From Ichthyosporea sp. XGB-2017a (lineage: Eukaryota > Opisthokonta > Ichthyosporea), in assembly GCA_002811675.1 (NCBI GenBank), contig PDIM01010317.1, positions 181,129-219,354 on the forward strand: a stretch of 38,226 bases of DNA. Reading direction: 5' to 3'. The notes under the pieces are model-generated. The model saw nothing but the letters and a program-made list of their open reading frames with translations. It ran no database searches and was not told the origin of the DNA. Of this stretch, positions 18,218-27,279 are shown piece after piece; within the stretch, counting starts at the first letter, position 1; every line of letters starts with the position of its first letter. The translations under genes and the position numbers were made by a program.

Positions 18218-19750
18218 ATGCGGATCTTTGTGCAGGAGGATCAAGAGGAGGAGAACGAAGAATATCCAACAAGCAGAGTACCACAGGGCAGGGAAGCAGC
18301 CAATAGAAGCAGCACCGCACAAACAGAGCAAGAGGAGGCCCAAGAAGAGGAGGATCTTAACAACTACGAGGAGGATTTCGAAGACGTGGGAGACTTTAGG
18401 GAAAGGCAGCAACAATCGAGCAACGGGCTAGACGAGGAAGAAGAGAACGAAGAAGATCTAGAAGAGGAGTCGCGAATAACCCGGAGGTTGTATAGTAATA
18501 GAAGGCCACATCGCTCTGGAAGAAATATTGGTACAAGTACAACACGAGTAGCAGGGAATAGCCGCAGTAGCATAAACCAACAGCAGGCCCAGGGTGAATT
18601 TCTGAGTCAATTTTATAACCAGTTGTACACGAACAGTAGAAGGGGACGCCGAACAGCTAGTACACGTCACGCGACCTACCGGGGCGAGCAAAACAGCAAT
18701 AGTGGAGAAGGGAGCTGGGATATCAATAGCTTGGAGAATATGACGATAAACGAAGAGATACAGGTGAGAGAGGATGCGCGGTTTCTAAACCCGTTCCCGA
18801 TCAAACACCCTCAGAAGTCCACCATCCAACACTGGCAGTTGAGGGACTTGATCCACTCTCCATTCAGCCGTGAAGAGTTTGTGTACGTGAACCAAAACAA
18901 TGTGCTTCGCTACAACACCAGGACTAAGGAGAGTAAAGAGCTTCTCAAAGACCTCACCTTCTCGCCCACCTCAATGACGGTGGGGTGTGGTTATGTGGCG
19001 GCAGGCGGGCAACGCTCCCAGTTGATGGTGCGGAATATGGAGTTGGGGAATTCCTTCATCACGTCTGTTGGAGGCTCAATCAATAACTCAATGTGCATAT
19101 CGGAGCATCTGAACGATACCCGATTGCTCATCTCCAACAATGACGAGACAATCAAAATATATTCATTGCCCTCCCTCACACACGTCTCCAACCTTCCTAT
19201 GCCTACCGCAGTCAACTACACCGCCGTTTCTCCAGATGGCACCAAGATGGTGGCTGTTGGAGACTCCAAACAAGGGTGGCTCTTCGATGTCCGTAACGGG
19301 TACCACCGCCAGACCTCTTTCACTGCTACAACGGATGCCGGGTTTAGTTGTGCGTGGAATTGCAGCTCGGATAAATTTGCCGTGGCTTCCCAAGATGGTT
19401 ATGTAACCGCCTGGGACATCCGCAATGTGGCATATCCTCTCGCCAAATTGGGCAGCAAACAGTCCCCTCAGGTAAAAGGGGCTTGTCGAAGTGTAAAGTT
19501 CACCCGCAATAGCGCCATCGACTTGCTGGCATTCAGCGAGCATACATCATATGTCCACGTAGTGGACGCACGGACCTTTAATGAGCGCCAGACCATCCGC
19601 GTGGCGCCGTATGATTGCGACCAGCACATCAGTGGTCTGTGCTTCAGTCCTGACTCAAAGGCGATGTTTGTAGGGATGGAGAGCATTGTGCAAGAGTATG
19701 ATGTGGATACCATCTGCAGGCGCAGATTTGCGGATGGGTCCCTGTGTTAA
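18218..19750 (+). CDS. WD40-repeat protein of the SPBC2A9.03 type
   Basis: Predicted protein of 510 aa. The first ~100 residues are strongly acidic (EEENEEYP, EEEDLNNYEEDFEDV, EEEENEEDLEEES); ~100-190 are Arg/Ser/Asn-rich. A β-propeller region follows from ~215, with WD-like units: VSPDGTKMVAVGDSKQGWLFD, WNCSSDKFAVASQDGYVTAWDIR, and LLAFSEHTSYVHVVDART. The final unit (CFSPDSKAMFVGMESIVQEYD) resembles the DUF2415 signature. The motif NPFPIKHPQKSTIQHWQLRD ahead of the propeller is typical of an uncharacterised WD40 family found in fission yeast, plants and amoebae. The function is unknown; WD40 propellers usually scaffold complexes. The start is slightly uncertain because a splice-acceptor-like TTTGTGCAG lies right after the ATG and the acidic N-terminus could begin in an upstream exon. 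Confidence 0.78.
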   Translation: MRIFVQEDQEEENEEYPTSRVPQGREAANRSSTAQTEQEEAQEEEDLNNYEEDFEDVGDFRERQQQSSNGLDEEEENEEDLEEESRITRRLYSNRRPHRSGRNIGTSTTRVAGNSRSSINQQQAQGEFLSQFYNQLYTNSRRGRRTASTRHATYRGEQNSNSGEGSWDINSLENMTINEEIQVREDARFLNPFPIKHPQKSTIQHWQLRDLIHSPFSREEFVYVNQNNVLRYNTRTKESKELLKDLTFSPTSMTVGCGYVAAGGQRSQLMVRNMELGNSFITSVGGSINNSMCISEHLNDTRLLISNNDETIKIYSLPSLTHVSNLPMPTAVNYTAVSPDGTKMVAVGDSKQGWLFDVRNGYHRQTSFTATTDAGFSCAWNCSSDKFAVASQDGYVTAWDIRNVAYPLAKLGSKQSPQVKGACRSVKFTRNSAIDLLAFSEHTSYVHVVDARTFNERQTIRVAPYDCDQHISGLCFSPDSKAMFVGMESIVQEYDVDTICRRRFADGSLC

Positions 19751-20572
19751 TTGTCGCTAGCTGGGACATCAGGGGAACAGGGTAGACCATCCGTAGGAGA
19801 TGGTGCCATGGCAGGGGAGGGGGAATGTGGATGGAGATACGCGTCGGAGAGTGGAATGATTGAAAAGATACGAAGGGTGAGGGGGGAAGGGTGTCAATCA
19901 ACATCTCTACAACAAGAATTATTCCCATGGGTTGGCATCTCTTATCGGGCAAGGTCGAAGAGGTAGAGGAGGGGTGAAGGCACTGTATCCAGCGTGAATG
20001 AATGAAAGAAATGATGGGACATTGATCCATTGAGTGGACAGCCTATCATTCGATTCGAATGGGATAGAATAATTCACAAAGAGCTAGTTTATCCCGGGAT
20101 TCTTTTATTCTTCTTATTATATTATTGTTTCTGTTACTTTAGATGATTTCATTATTATAGTAGTGGTGTGAAAGATATCAATTGGAGTTCACACAGTAAA
20201 GCAAACAGATAAGAAACAAAAGGAAAGCATCAAAAAGGAAATATCACAATGCACACAAAAAAAAAAATAAAAAGCCTTTAGGGGTATGGAATTTAATTTT
20301 TTGTGCACCCCCCCCCGTACAGCTAATTGGCCTCTTTCTTGTGCCCTTTCGCAAAGGATAAAGTATTTGAGGGTGGTGAAGAGTCCATCTTTCTCTTGGT
20401 GTTGGTGGATTTCTGTTTCGTTTTTGTTATTTTGTTTTTGATAAGGTGTAAGGATTAATCAAGCAAAAGAGCAATATAAATTAATCCGCTTCCCTCCCTA
20501 AAAAGAAACAAAGAATAGAGGAAGATTCTTTATCGTGAGGGTCACTCAATAGTAGTTAGTGGGTTGTCTGTA
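19751..20572. other. Intergenic between WD40 and ATG101-like genes
   Basis: 822 bases holding the 3' end of the WD40 gene and the promoter of the next plus-strand gene. An A-run with AATAAAAAG near 20259-20275 is a possible polyadenylation site. A run of nine C lies at 20308-20316. Nothing else is recognised. Confidence 0.45.
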
Positions 20573-21643
20573 ATGGCGTCTTCTTCGCGGCGATCCACAG
20601 GGCAGGTGAGGCCCCTCGGGGGGGGAAGGGAGGGTCTCCCGGTGAGGATCCACATGCGGGTGTGTGTGGGGGGTGTTGAGCAGATCCCCGAGGCGGTGCG
20701 GTGCCTTTTGCAGTGTATCATGCTTCATCGTGCCTTGGGGCGGGTAGAGGGGCGTGTGGTGGAGTGTGGATACATCATAGGACTGGTGTACACCCAGATC
20801 CAGGCACACACCCGGGGAGGAGGAGGAGGAGGAGGAGGAGGAGGAGGGGGCCAGGATGAAGTGGTGCGGGAGTGGATGGGGATGGTGGATCAGTGTGCGA
20901 GGCGAATGCAAGGGGAGGTACGGGCTGGGCGGGGGAGTAGTAGTGTGGTGTTGTCTCTGAGTTCCCCGGTGTGTGGGGTGTTTGAGCAATGGTGTGTGCA
21001 GGTGAAGATGGAAGAGGACGAAGAAGGGGAGGAGGGGGGGGGTGAACAGAGGAGAGAGACAAAGGGGAAGAGGGGGAGTAGGGAGACTAGAAGCAAGACA
21101 GACTCTAAAGCTCCGGGGGCTATCGGGGAGAGGGTGAGGCTGTGTTTGGAGCAGCACATGCTTATGGTTATAACTCACATCAACTCCAGGAGGGATCATG
21201 TCCCTCGGCCTGATAACCAACAGGCCATCCCCTTTCCGTATCAGCTGCGGGTGTTGGATGTGGAGGAAGAGAAGAGGGTGAACCAAGGCGTATCCCATCA
21301 GAAGCAGCGCAGTCACCAAATCCGCCAGTCGCCCGCTTACCAACCTTCCAGACGTGCCACTGCAGCAGAGCGAATGGGCTTTGTTGAGGTTGCTGCGGAT
21401 GCGTCCCCTTCCTCCTCCAGGGACTATTCCTCCAGGCTGGGGACGGAGACAGGGTCATATGTAGGGGGAGCCCCATTGAGAGGGAGATCCTCCTCCACCC
21501 CTGCAGCTGGTACTCGTACTGGCACCCCTGATGAGAGCAATGGCAATAATAATAACAATAAGAATACCAGTGCATTGGGGGCTTTTTGGTCCTCCTTTGG
21601 GTTTGGTGGCAACCTGCTAAAGGACCCTGGAAACATCTGGTAG
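20573..21643 (+). CDS. ATG101-like autophagy protein with C-terminal extension
   Basis: Predicted protein of 356 aa from the ATG at 20573. The ATG101 HORMA pattern is visible though diverged: MRVCVGGVEQIPEAVRCLLQ followed by IMLHRALGRVEG (~28-59) matches the family's first strand and the LLHR-x-TG/LG helix end; FEQWCVQVKM (137-146) matches the W-x-V-x-V strand; and GERVRLCLEQHMLMVITHIN then IPFPYQLRV (219-227) matches the late helix and the closing strand. ATG101 binds ATG13 in the ULK/Atg1 initiation complex. Oddities are a (GGA)n-encoded Gly run at ~82-93, an acidic/basic low-complexity insert at 146-180, apparent loss of the segment bearing the WF finger, and a Ser/Asn-rich extension (230-356) ending in FWSSFGFGGNLLKDPGNIW. 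The family call rests on motif order rather than strong identity. AATAAA at 21831-21836 follows. Confidence 0.6.
   Translation: MASSSRRSTGQVRPLGGGREGLPVRIHMRVCVGGVEQIPEAVRCLLQCIMLHRALGRVEGRVVECGYIIGLVYTQIQAHTRGGGGGGGGGGGGQDEVVREWMGMVDQCARRMQGEVRAGRGSSSVVLSLSSPVCGVFEQWCVQVKMEEDEEGEEGGGEQRRETKGKRGSRETRSKTDSKAPGAIGERVRLCLEQHMLMVITHINSRRDHVPRPDNQQAIPFPYQLRVLDVEEEKRVNQGVSHQKQRSHQIRQSPAYQPSRRATAAERMGFVEVAADASPSSSRDYSSRLGTETGSYVGGAPLRGRSSSTPAAGTRTGTPDESNGNNNNNKNTSALGAFWSSFGFGGNLLKDPGNIW
20817..20850 (+). repeat. (GGA)n trinucleotide repeat in coding sequence
   Basis: About ten GGA units, turning to GGG at the end, encode a poly-Gly run inside the ATG101-like protein, in a loop between predicted HORMA strands. 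Confidence 0.85.
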
Positions 21644-22005
21644 GCAACACTGCAGTGTGTGGGATATGAGATATCTATCTATACTGAATAATGGGTCATG
21701 TTTCTTTATTTGTGATTGATGACAATGATTGATACCTCTTTCCAATTTCTACTTCTAGAACACGGGATTTTTGTTTAATTTAAAACCCAACAAATTCCAT
21801 TCCACACAGATGAAGGCGTTCATGAAATCAAATAAAACACACATCCAACTGACTCCAAGAATGCCCACAACGAAAAGAAATCTAAAACAAAGGATGCTCT
21901 ACTCGACCTTTTAGCTTTTGATAACTTTGATCATATCCTCCAATTCTTCATCCTTCCCACAGCAACATAAGCCAATCGGGAACGGTGTTTTTATATGAAT
22001 TTGCT
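21644..22005. other. Convergent 3' spacer
   Basis: This holds the 3' ends of the ATG101-like gene (AATAAA at 21831-21836) and the minus-strand permease gene (TTTATT, i.e. AATAAA on the minus strand, near 21708). No gene is seen. Confidence 0.55.
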
Positions 22006-23133
22006 CTACTTTGGCAAGAGTTTGGTGGTCTCGCTTGGCCCCGTGCCCTTGTTACCGACTTGTTGCTGTTTGCCCCGAGGCTGGACTTCCTCCTCAGGAA
22101 CAACCCCTGCCCGACAACACGCACAGGTGAACAAATAAAACACTGCGGAACTAACACCACGGAAAGCAATACTCAACCAAGACTGTTTGCGGGAGATACG
22201 ACCTCCTCGGAGCCTGTGCTTGCCATCAAACATCAGCGTCACTGTCATCACACAGCAGCCCACACACGCGAGGGCGGCACAAGAGGAGATGAGGAACATG
22301 ATGGCCTGCTGGTAACGCGCGGCCACCATTGGAGGTGTCCCTCCGAGGATCTGACCAGTCATCATCCCCGGGATGGCAATAAGTCCCATCACACTCATCA
22401 TATTCAACACGGGAAGCAGCCCAGTACGGATGGCCTCTGTCAGGATGGGGCGGCATGCCTCAAAGCGAGTAGCACCATACGCAAGGGAGAGTTCAATCTT
22501 ATCGCGGTTTTCGGTAAAGTCCCTCAGGATTGAGTTAAGGCCCAGAGCCATGGCGGTCATAGAATTCCCCAGGAGCATCCCCAGGACGGGGATGAGGCGC
22601 CTGGGCTCGTACCAAGGGCTACCGGTGATGATGAAGGACATTCCAATGACCATATTAAGTCCTGCACTCAGAAGGATCGACACGAGCACATTAAGGAACA
22701 TTCCCGTGTACTGAAGTTTAGTTTTGTTGTACGTTGTCTCGTATGCCGCCAAAAGGACAAGAACAGCTGGATTAGCGCAAAAAAAAAGAAAACAACAAAA
22801 CGCAAAAAACAGAGAGTTAGTTTCTTATTGTCGTCACAGATTTTCCTTTAAAGTACACAGCCCAAACTTACATTGAAAAGCAATCACATAAATCGGGTTC
22901 TTTTCCTCAAACACCGGCTTAAGAATCAATCCCAAGGCACTCAGCTGCACCACAAGACGAAGTGCACTCACCAGCAGCTTCTTCTCCAGCCCCAGCTGCA
23001 GATACAAAGACAGAGCCCCATTGATCAGGATCAGGGACGACGCCAGCATAATCCCTGCCCATGTGATATTCCCTGCCCCTTCGTGGTCCTCCCCGTGGAC
23101 CCCTGCAGCCCCCACCATGTAGTCCATGTCCAT
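22006..23133 (-). CDS. UPF0014 family ABC-type permease (FetB / ALS3 / STAR2-like)
   Basis: This two-exon gene encodes 340 aa. Exon 1 (23133-22872) ends in phase 1 after IYVIAFQ; a 105-nt intron (GTAAGT donor, CTAATCCAG end) is removed; exon 2 (22766-22006) continues SVLVLLAAYETTYNKTK, restoring the family's conserved AAYE segment. The rest follows UPF0014: RLIPVLGMLLGNSMTAMALG, ELSLAYGATRFEACRPI, AIRTGLLPVLNMMSVMGL and IPGMMTGQILGGTPPMVAARYQ, with about six or seven membrane segments. Bacterial FetB works with the ATPase FetA in iron homeostasis; plant ALS3/STAR2 works with STAR1 in aluminium tolerance. The ATPase half is a separate polypeptide and is not in this window. The protein ends in a short basic tail. 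The substrate (metal ion or nucleotide-sugar) and membrane are unknown. Confidence 0.93.
22767..22871 (-). other. Spliceosomal intron of the UPF0014 permease gene (105 nt)
   Basis: On the minus strand the donor is CAAT|GTAAGT and the acceptor GCTAATCCAG|CTG. CTAAT just before the acceptor is a likely branch point, unusually close to the AG. Splicing joins the two frames in phase 1 at a point conserved in the family. Confidence 0.9.
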
Positions 23134-23765
23134 GATTATGATTTATAATAATTAACAATTTCAGATAAGCTACAAAAATGTTAACAGTCTGAGACCCCAC
23201 TCTCTGCTCTCTCCTTCTCCTTCTTTGGTTGGGTTTTAGTTTCCCTAACTACAGAAACAAACAACAACACAAACACACACAAACAGCAGCCCCAATCCCT
23301 CTAGTATTGGCAATTCAACAGTCCAGCAGGAATCAAGATTCCTTCTACAGCACTTGTTTTAAAAACTAAACATGGTCGTGGAGGCAGGGACTAATAAACT
23401 TTATTTGTACCGGGATCCCCATACATTTGGCAGTTGAGATCCATAATTTATAACGCACCACGCCACACTCTGTTAAAATTTTAACTATTGCGAAATTGAG
23501 TGTCGAAATCCCTAATTCCTCCAACCTCCACTCACTCACTCACTCACTCACTCACTCACTCACTCACTCACTCACTAATTCTCAACGTCATGTAGCTCGG
23601 AGTATTTCCTTTGTTCAGTTTGGTTTGGTTCCTTACCTTACTTTACTTTGTAACTCCCACTTTGCTTTTCTTCGTTTGCTTCGCTTTCTTTTCCCCATTT
23701 ATTTGTTTTTTTTATTGTTCAAATTTAAATAAACTTACTGGTTATTATTGTTTTTGTCACTTTTT
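23134..23765. other. Intergenic between permease and CCDC74-like genes
   Basis: 632 bases between two minus-strand genes. It includes a (TCAC)n tetranucleotide microsatellite at 23528-23576 and T-rich sequence near 23700-23760. The permease promoter should lie at 23134-23400. No gene is seen. Confidence 0.45.
23528..23576. repeat. (CACT)n microsatellite, about 12 units
   Basis: A perfect four-base tandem repeat of CACT/TCAC over ~49 bases in non-coding DNA. The pure 4-bp unit without spacers rules out a CRISPR-like structure. Confidence 0.95.
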
Positions 23766-26585
23766 TCATATAAACTGCCGTCCAAGTCGATATCTCTGCA
23801 ACTGTTGGGTTCTTCGAATACGCTGCACGGCTTTGGATCCCATATTTGTCTTTAGCGCAGGCAGTTGAAAATTCGTATAACCTTTAACCAGAGCATTTCC
23901 CTTCAATTTCTCTGCTTCATTATCATGCTTATCATTACCATGAGAATATTTCTCTTCCTCCCTGCTGGCATCTAACCTTTCCTCCACCTTCTTCTGAACC
24001 GCATGAAAGTGCTTTGGTCCTCCTTTTAACGCCTCGGCCATCTCTAATTGAGCTTTTTTGTATGTAGGGAGAGTTCCCTTGACCATAGTGACAGGCGCCT
24101 GGACCTGGATTAGGCTTGGTAGGTTGTGATATGGATTGTGAATGAGAGCCTCGTTGAGATGTGTGATACCAGTCGTTGATGTTTCAATCCCTCCCCCGCC
24201 TTCTGGTCCCACTCCGCCTGCATATCCATCCGGTGCCGCGGAACTATACCATTCCAATTGCATTTCTTTTTCCCGATCTACGTTATTATAGCTGGGATCA
24301 GTCAGGGGGATAGGAGGAAGAGCTGAAGGGTGTTGCTGCTGCAAGGACCCTGGTGGGGCTTGAGATGAAGTCCCCTCAGTGTGCTTTAGGAGGGGATGAC
24401 GCTGATCCACAGACACATACTCGTGATGGTGGCGCTGTGCATGATCCACAGTGCTTTGGAAGAATCGTCTTGCCTGTCCAAATCCCACATTTTGGGCGAG
24501 CGAGTGGGACTGCTTCATAGCCATCCCAGCGTTGTTCTCGTGAGCTGCAGCTTCGGTGATTAGACCACCCATGTCCTGCTGCGCATTATGAACTATCAGA
24601 GGATCCACTCCACCGCCACTCGCTATCGGTCCTGAAGCTGTGGTTCGAACTAATTCGTTATTGAAAATTGTCCGTAATTGAGCTCGCAATTTGGCATTTT
24701 CTCTCTGAGCATTGTCGTTAATATTTTGCAGTCTTCGAATGATTTTCACATATTGCTCAGCTTTGAATATATGTGGTTGTGATTCCTTCGTTTGACTATT
24801 TGCCCCACCAGTGTTGTCTTCACTCTCGGCTTTGGAATTGTACGGGACAACAGCCTTGTTGTCCTCACTCTTTTGCGCTTTTTTCTGTTTGTCTTTTGTA
24901 TTATTAGAGCCGGAATTTACACTCCTAATTTTCTTTTTTCGATAATTTTCCATATCACTACACAGTTGTTTCGTTTTTTCCTCATCAGCTGAATTAGATG
25001 CGAAATGAGAGCCCGAGGACAAAGGTCTGTCGGAGGCTGTTGCCGCTTCTGAATTTGGCGCTGTAGCTTCGTTTGTCGAACCGGATCCTTTTGAAGAATT
25101 TCGGGCACTAGAAGACCTTCCTGGGGTAGAGCTTTTGGGCTTCGATTTCACGGATGACTCTCTTTGTGAGGCTTCTGGGAGGGCCCCAGACAAGGCCTTG
25201 TGAGACCCTCGAGACTCTGCGCGCTTCATAGGAGATGAGGAGCGATGGGAAAGGTCATTCCAAGACTGTGCTGCATCGGATATGCGGCTTGATGGGCGAC
25301 TTTGTGAGCGACTTTGTGAGCGACTTTTCATCAGTAACTGAAAGGTAAGATCCTGAGTCTTTGCCTTTAAGGAGTCCACTTCGTCATACAATAATCGAAG
25401 CGTTTCCATGTGTTGGTCATGTACAAACTGCAACTGCAATTCAAGCGATTTGATTTTTTCATTCGCCTCTTCCGGATCCTCTATGTACCCATGGTGCTCT
25501 ACTGTTATCTTTTTCATAGGGGTCTTCATTTGATCAAACATTCCTCCATGAATACCTTCGTCTATTTCCATCTGTAAACGCTCTCTAACCTTTTCCCGAT
25601 CCTCCAGCCCTTCCTCCTCCCCCTCCTCCCCCTCCTCTTCCTCTTCCTCCTCTTTCAGCATGAACTTAGCCCCCTCACACAGTGTGTCCGCCTCTTCCAG
25701 GACACCAGAACCATGGGTACCTCCTTTACTCATTTCGTATTCCAACGCCACCTTGTCTAGCTGCTCTTCCATACCCTCCCACACCACAGCACTACCATCG
25801 TCTCCTTCACCGCTATCGGGCACATTCATTGATCCCGAAGCGCCTGCCTCATTCCCAATTGTCTCTTCGGAGACATGGGAATCATGAGACTGAGACAGTT
25901 GTGACATCAGTCCCTTCTTGTCTGACATTTCTTGCACCTCCTCAATCATCATCATCACCTCTTCCCGCCCATATATCTTACTCAACCCCCGAGCCAACTT
26001 TAACACCCTGCTTTTGCGCAGATCCTCCTCCTCCTCCCCATTCTCCTCTTCCTCCTCTTCCTCCTCCTCCAGACCCTCCTCCAGACCCTCCTCTTTCTCC
26101 ACTCCTCGGGAAGCGTTCTGATGCGCCCTCTCCGCAGTCTCGCTGTACATTAATTCAAGATATTGATGCATCACTTGGAGATCTGGTGGGTGATCACTAC
26201 TCAGGAGATCCTCTATCCCTCTTTCCACATCCATACCTCCACTAGCCCCATCCATCTCTTTATCAGTAGTGCAAGGATGGGCAGCAGTGCCACTACCGTG
26301 ATTCTTCTTAAAGCTCTCCATCTCTTTCTTGAGCACCTCTTTCAGCTCCTCTTCTCTGCGCGCCCTTTCCCTCACCTCGTCATTGGCTCGATCAGTCTCC
26401 ATAGGCAACAGGTGACTCTTGGTTAGCTCCACCATCCCTTGCTCGTACATTGTCAACAGTGGGGAGCCTATCTCTCCGGAATCTCCCCCACGCCCGGTCC
26501 CCTCATTCCTCTCTTCTCCCTCCCTTTCTTCCACTTCCCCGCCCCCCTTCTTATGCACCTCGGCATCTTCCTCCTCTCCTCCCAT
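23766..26585 (-). CDS. CCDC74-like coiled-coil protein
   Basis: Predicted protein of 939 aa, starting at the ATG at 26585. The first ~350 residues are highly acidic with poly-Glu runs. A coiled coil near 377-420 (IKSLELQLQFVHDQHMETL, then LRLLYDEVDSLKAKTQDLTF) matches the CCDC92/CCDC74 N-terminal domain pattern (SLE..LQFLQQQH.ETL..LH.EI..LK..N.DL). It is followed by Arg/Ser-rich sequence with RSQSRSQSRPSSR. A second helix near 607-640 (YVKIIRRLQNINDNAQREN) fits the CCDC74 C-terminal domain, and the last ~35 residues (LPALKTN, then AVQRIRRTQQLQRYRLGRQF) resemble the basic end of CCDC74. The order of three matching blocks supports the call, although the acidic arm is far longer than in animals. 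CCDC74 proteins associate with cilia and the mitotic spindle, which suggests a microtubule role; this is inference. Confidence 0.6.
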   Translation of the reverse strand: MGGEEEDAEVHKKGGGEVEEREGEERNEGTGRGGDSGEIGSPLLTMYEQGMVELTKSHLLPMETDRANDEVRERARREEELKEVLKKEMESFKKNHGSGTAAHPCTTDKEMDGASGGMDVERGIEDLLSSDHPPDLQVMHQYLELMYSETAERAHQNASRGVEKEEGLEEGLEEEEEEEEENGEEEEDLRKSRVLKLARGLSKIYGREEVMMMIEEVQEMSDKKGLMSQLSQSHDSHVSEETIGNEAGASGSMNVPDSGEGDDGSAVVWEGMEEQLDKVALEYEMSKGGTHGSGVLEEADTLCEGAKFMLKEEEEEEEGEEGEEEGLEDREKVRERLQMEIDEGIHGGMFDQMKTPMKKITVEHHGYIEDPEEANEKIKSLELQLQFVHDQHMETLRLLYDEVDSLKAKTQDLTFQLLMKSRSQSRSQSRPSSRISDAAQSWNDLSHRSSSPMKRAESRGSHKALSGALPEASQRESSVKSKPKSSTPGRSSSARNSSKGSGSTNEATAPNSEAATASDRPLSSGSHFASNSADEEKTKQLCSDMENYRKKKIRSVNSGSNNTKDKQKKAQKSEDNKAVVPYNSKAESEDNTGGANSQTKESQPHIFKAEQYVKIIRRLQNINDNAQRENAKLRAQLRTIFNNELVRTTASGPIASGGGVDPLIVHNAQQDMGGLITEAAAHENNAGMAMKQSHSLAQNVGFGQARRFFQSTVDHAQRHHHEYVSVDQRHPLLKHTEGTSSQAPPGSLQQQHPSALPPIPLTDPSYNNVDREKEMQLEWYSSAAPDGYAGGVGPEGGGGIETSTTGITHLNEALIHNPYHNLPSLIQVQAPVTMVKGTLPTYKKAQLEMAEALKGGPKHFHAVQKKVEERLDASREEEKYSHGNDKHDNEAEKLKGNALVKGYTNFQLPALKTNMGSKAVQRIRRTQQLQRYRLGRQFI

Positions 26586-27279
26586 ATTCTATATCTCTTA
26601 ATCTTATTCCTATGGTTTGCTATTGCTAATCTCCCCACCCTCCTCTCTCTCTCTCTCCTAAACTCCTTCACCCTCTAGTATCACATTACAATATTATTTT
26701 ATTAATTATTAGTATTATAGATAAAAAAAACAAGATATATTTAGAAATTATTATAATCATAATGCCATTTATTCTGCTTACACGTGATACACAAATGAAT
26801 GCATTAATAACTTATAGGTTCAACTCTCGAGTCTAATTGGGGGCAGCTGTACGTATTCGCTGACCAGTACAGGTGTGAAAAGCTCGTGGATTCTCACACA
26901 GGTCACTTCACAAAGATGATATCTGTGAACTGCTCAAAAGACACTCTAGCTAGGTTTATCCCTTCGCACAGCCCATCCATAGCTTTCGGTCGTGTTCGTT
27001 TACCAAAGGGCTACATCAAATGCTCAAATGCTTTCATACCCAGTACAGCAAAGAAGGCAAGACAGTCCTCTTCAGGGTCCTCTTTGTGGTATACTCTCTT
27101 ATTATATGCTGGCAGAACCCTAAGCGGAAAGCAGCACCCCATCCATTACACATTAACTCAGTTAGTTTGATATTTTTTGTTAAGCTCATCATTTGAACTA
27201 TCGCCTGCGAGTACTGACCAAGTGCAAGGGTTAACATCACCGGAGCATTTAGTATTTATTAGCTTTTTAGCTGGTAAAA
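26586..27279. other. Intergenic between CCDC74-like and secreted-protein genes
   Basis: 694 bases with an AT-rich block at 26690-26760 and a CT-rich stretch near 26640-26660 close to the CCDC74-like start. CACGTG occurs at 26782-26787. A 94-codon plus frame at 26886 lacks an ATG start. No gene is recognised. Confidence 0.4.

Noticed and set aside
20546-21343. 265-codon minus-strand frame opposite the ATG101-like gene
   Set aside because: It is Pro/His/Leu/Ser-rich, as expected for the complement of a G-rich, Gly/Arg/Glu-coding gene. The plus frame has ATG101-like motifs.
23528-23576. Regular repeat resembling a CRISPR array
   Set aside because: It is a pure 4-bp microsatellite without spacers, in a eukaryotic genome.
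26886-27170. 94-codon plus-strand frame between two minus-strand genes
   Set aside because: It begins with GTG rather than ATG, has no recognisable motif and lies in the presumed CCDC74-like promoter area.
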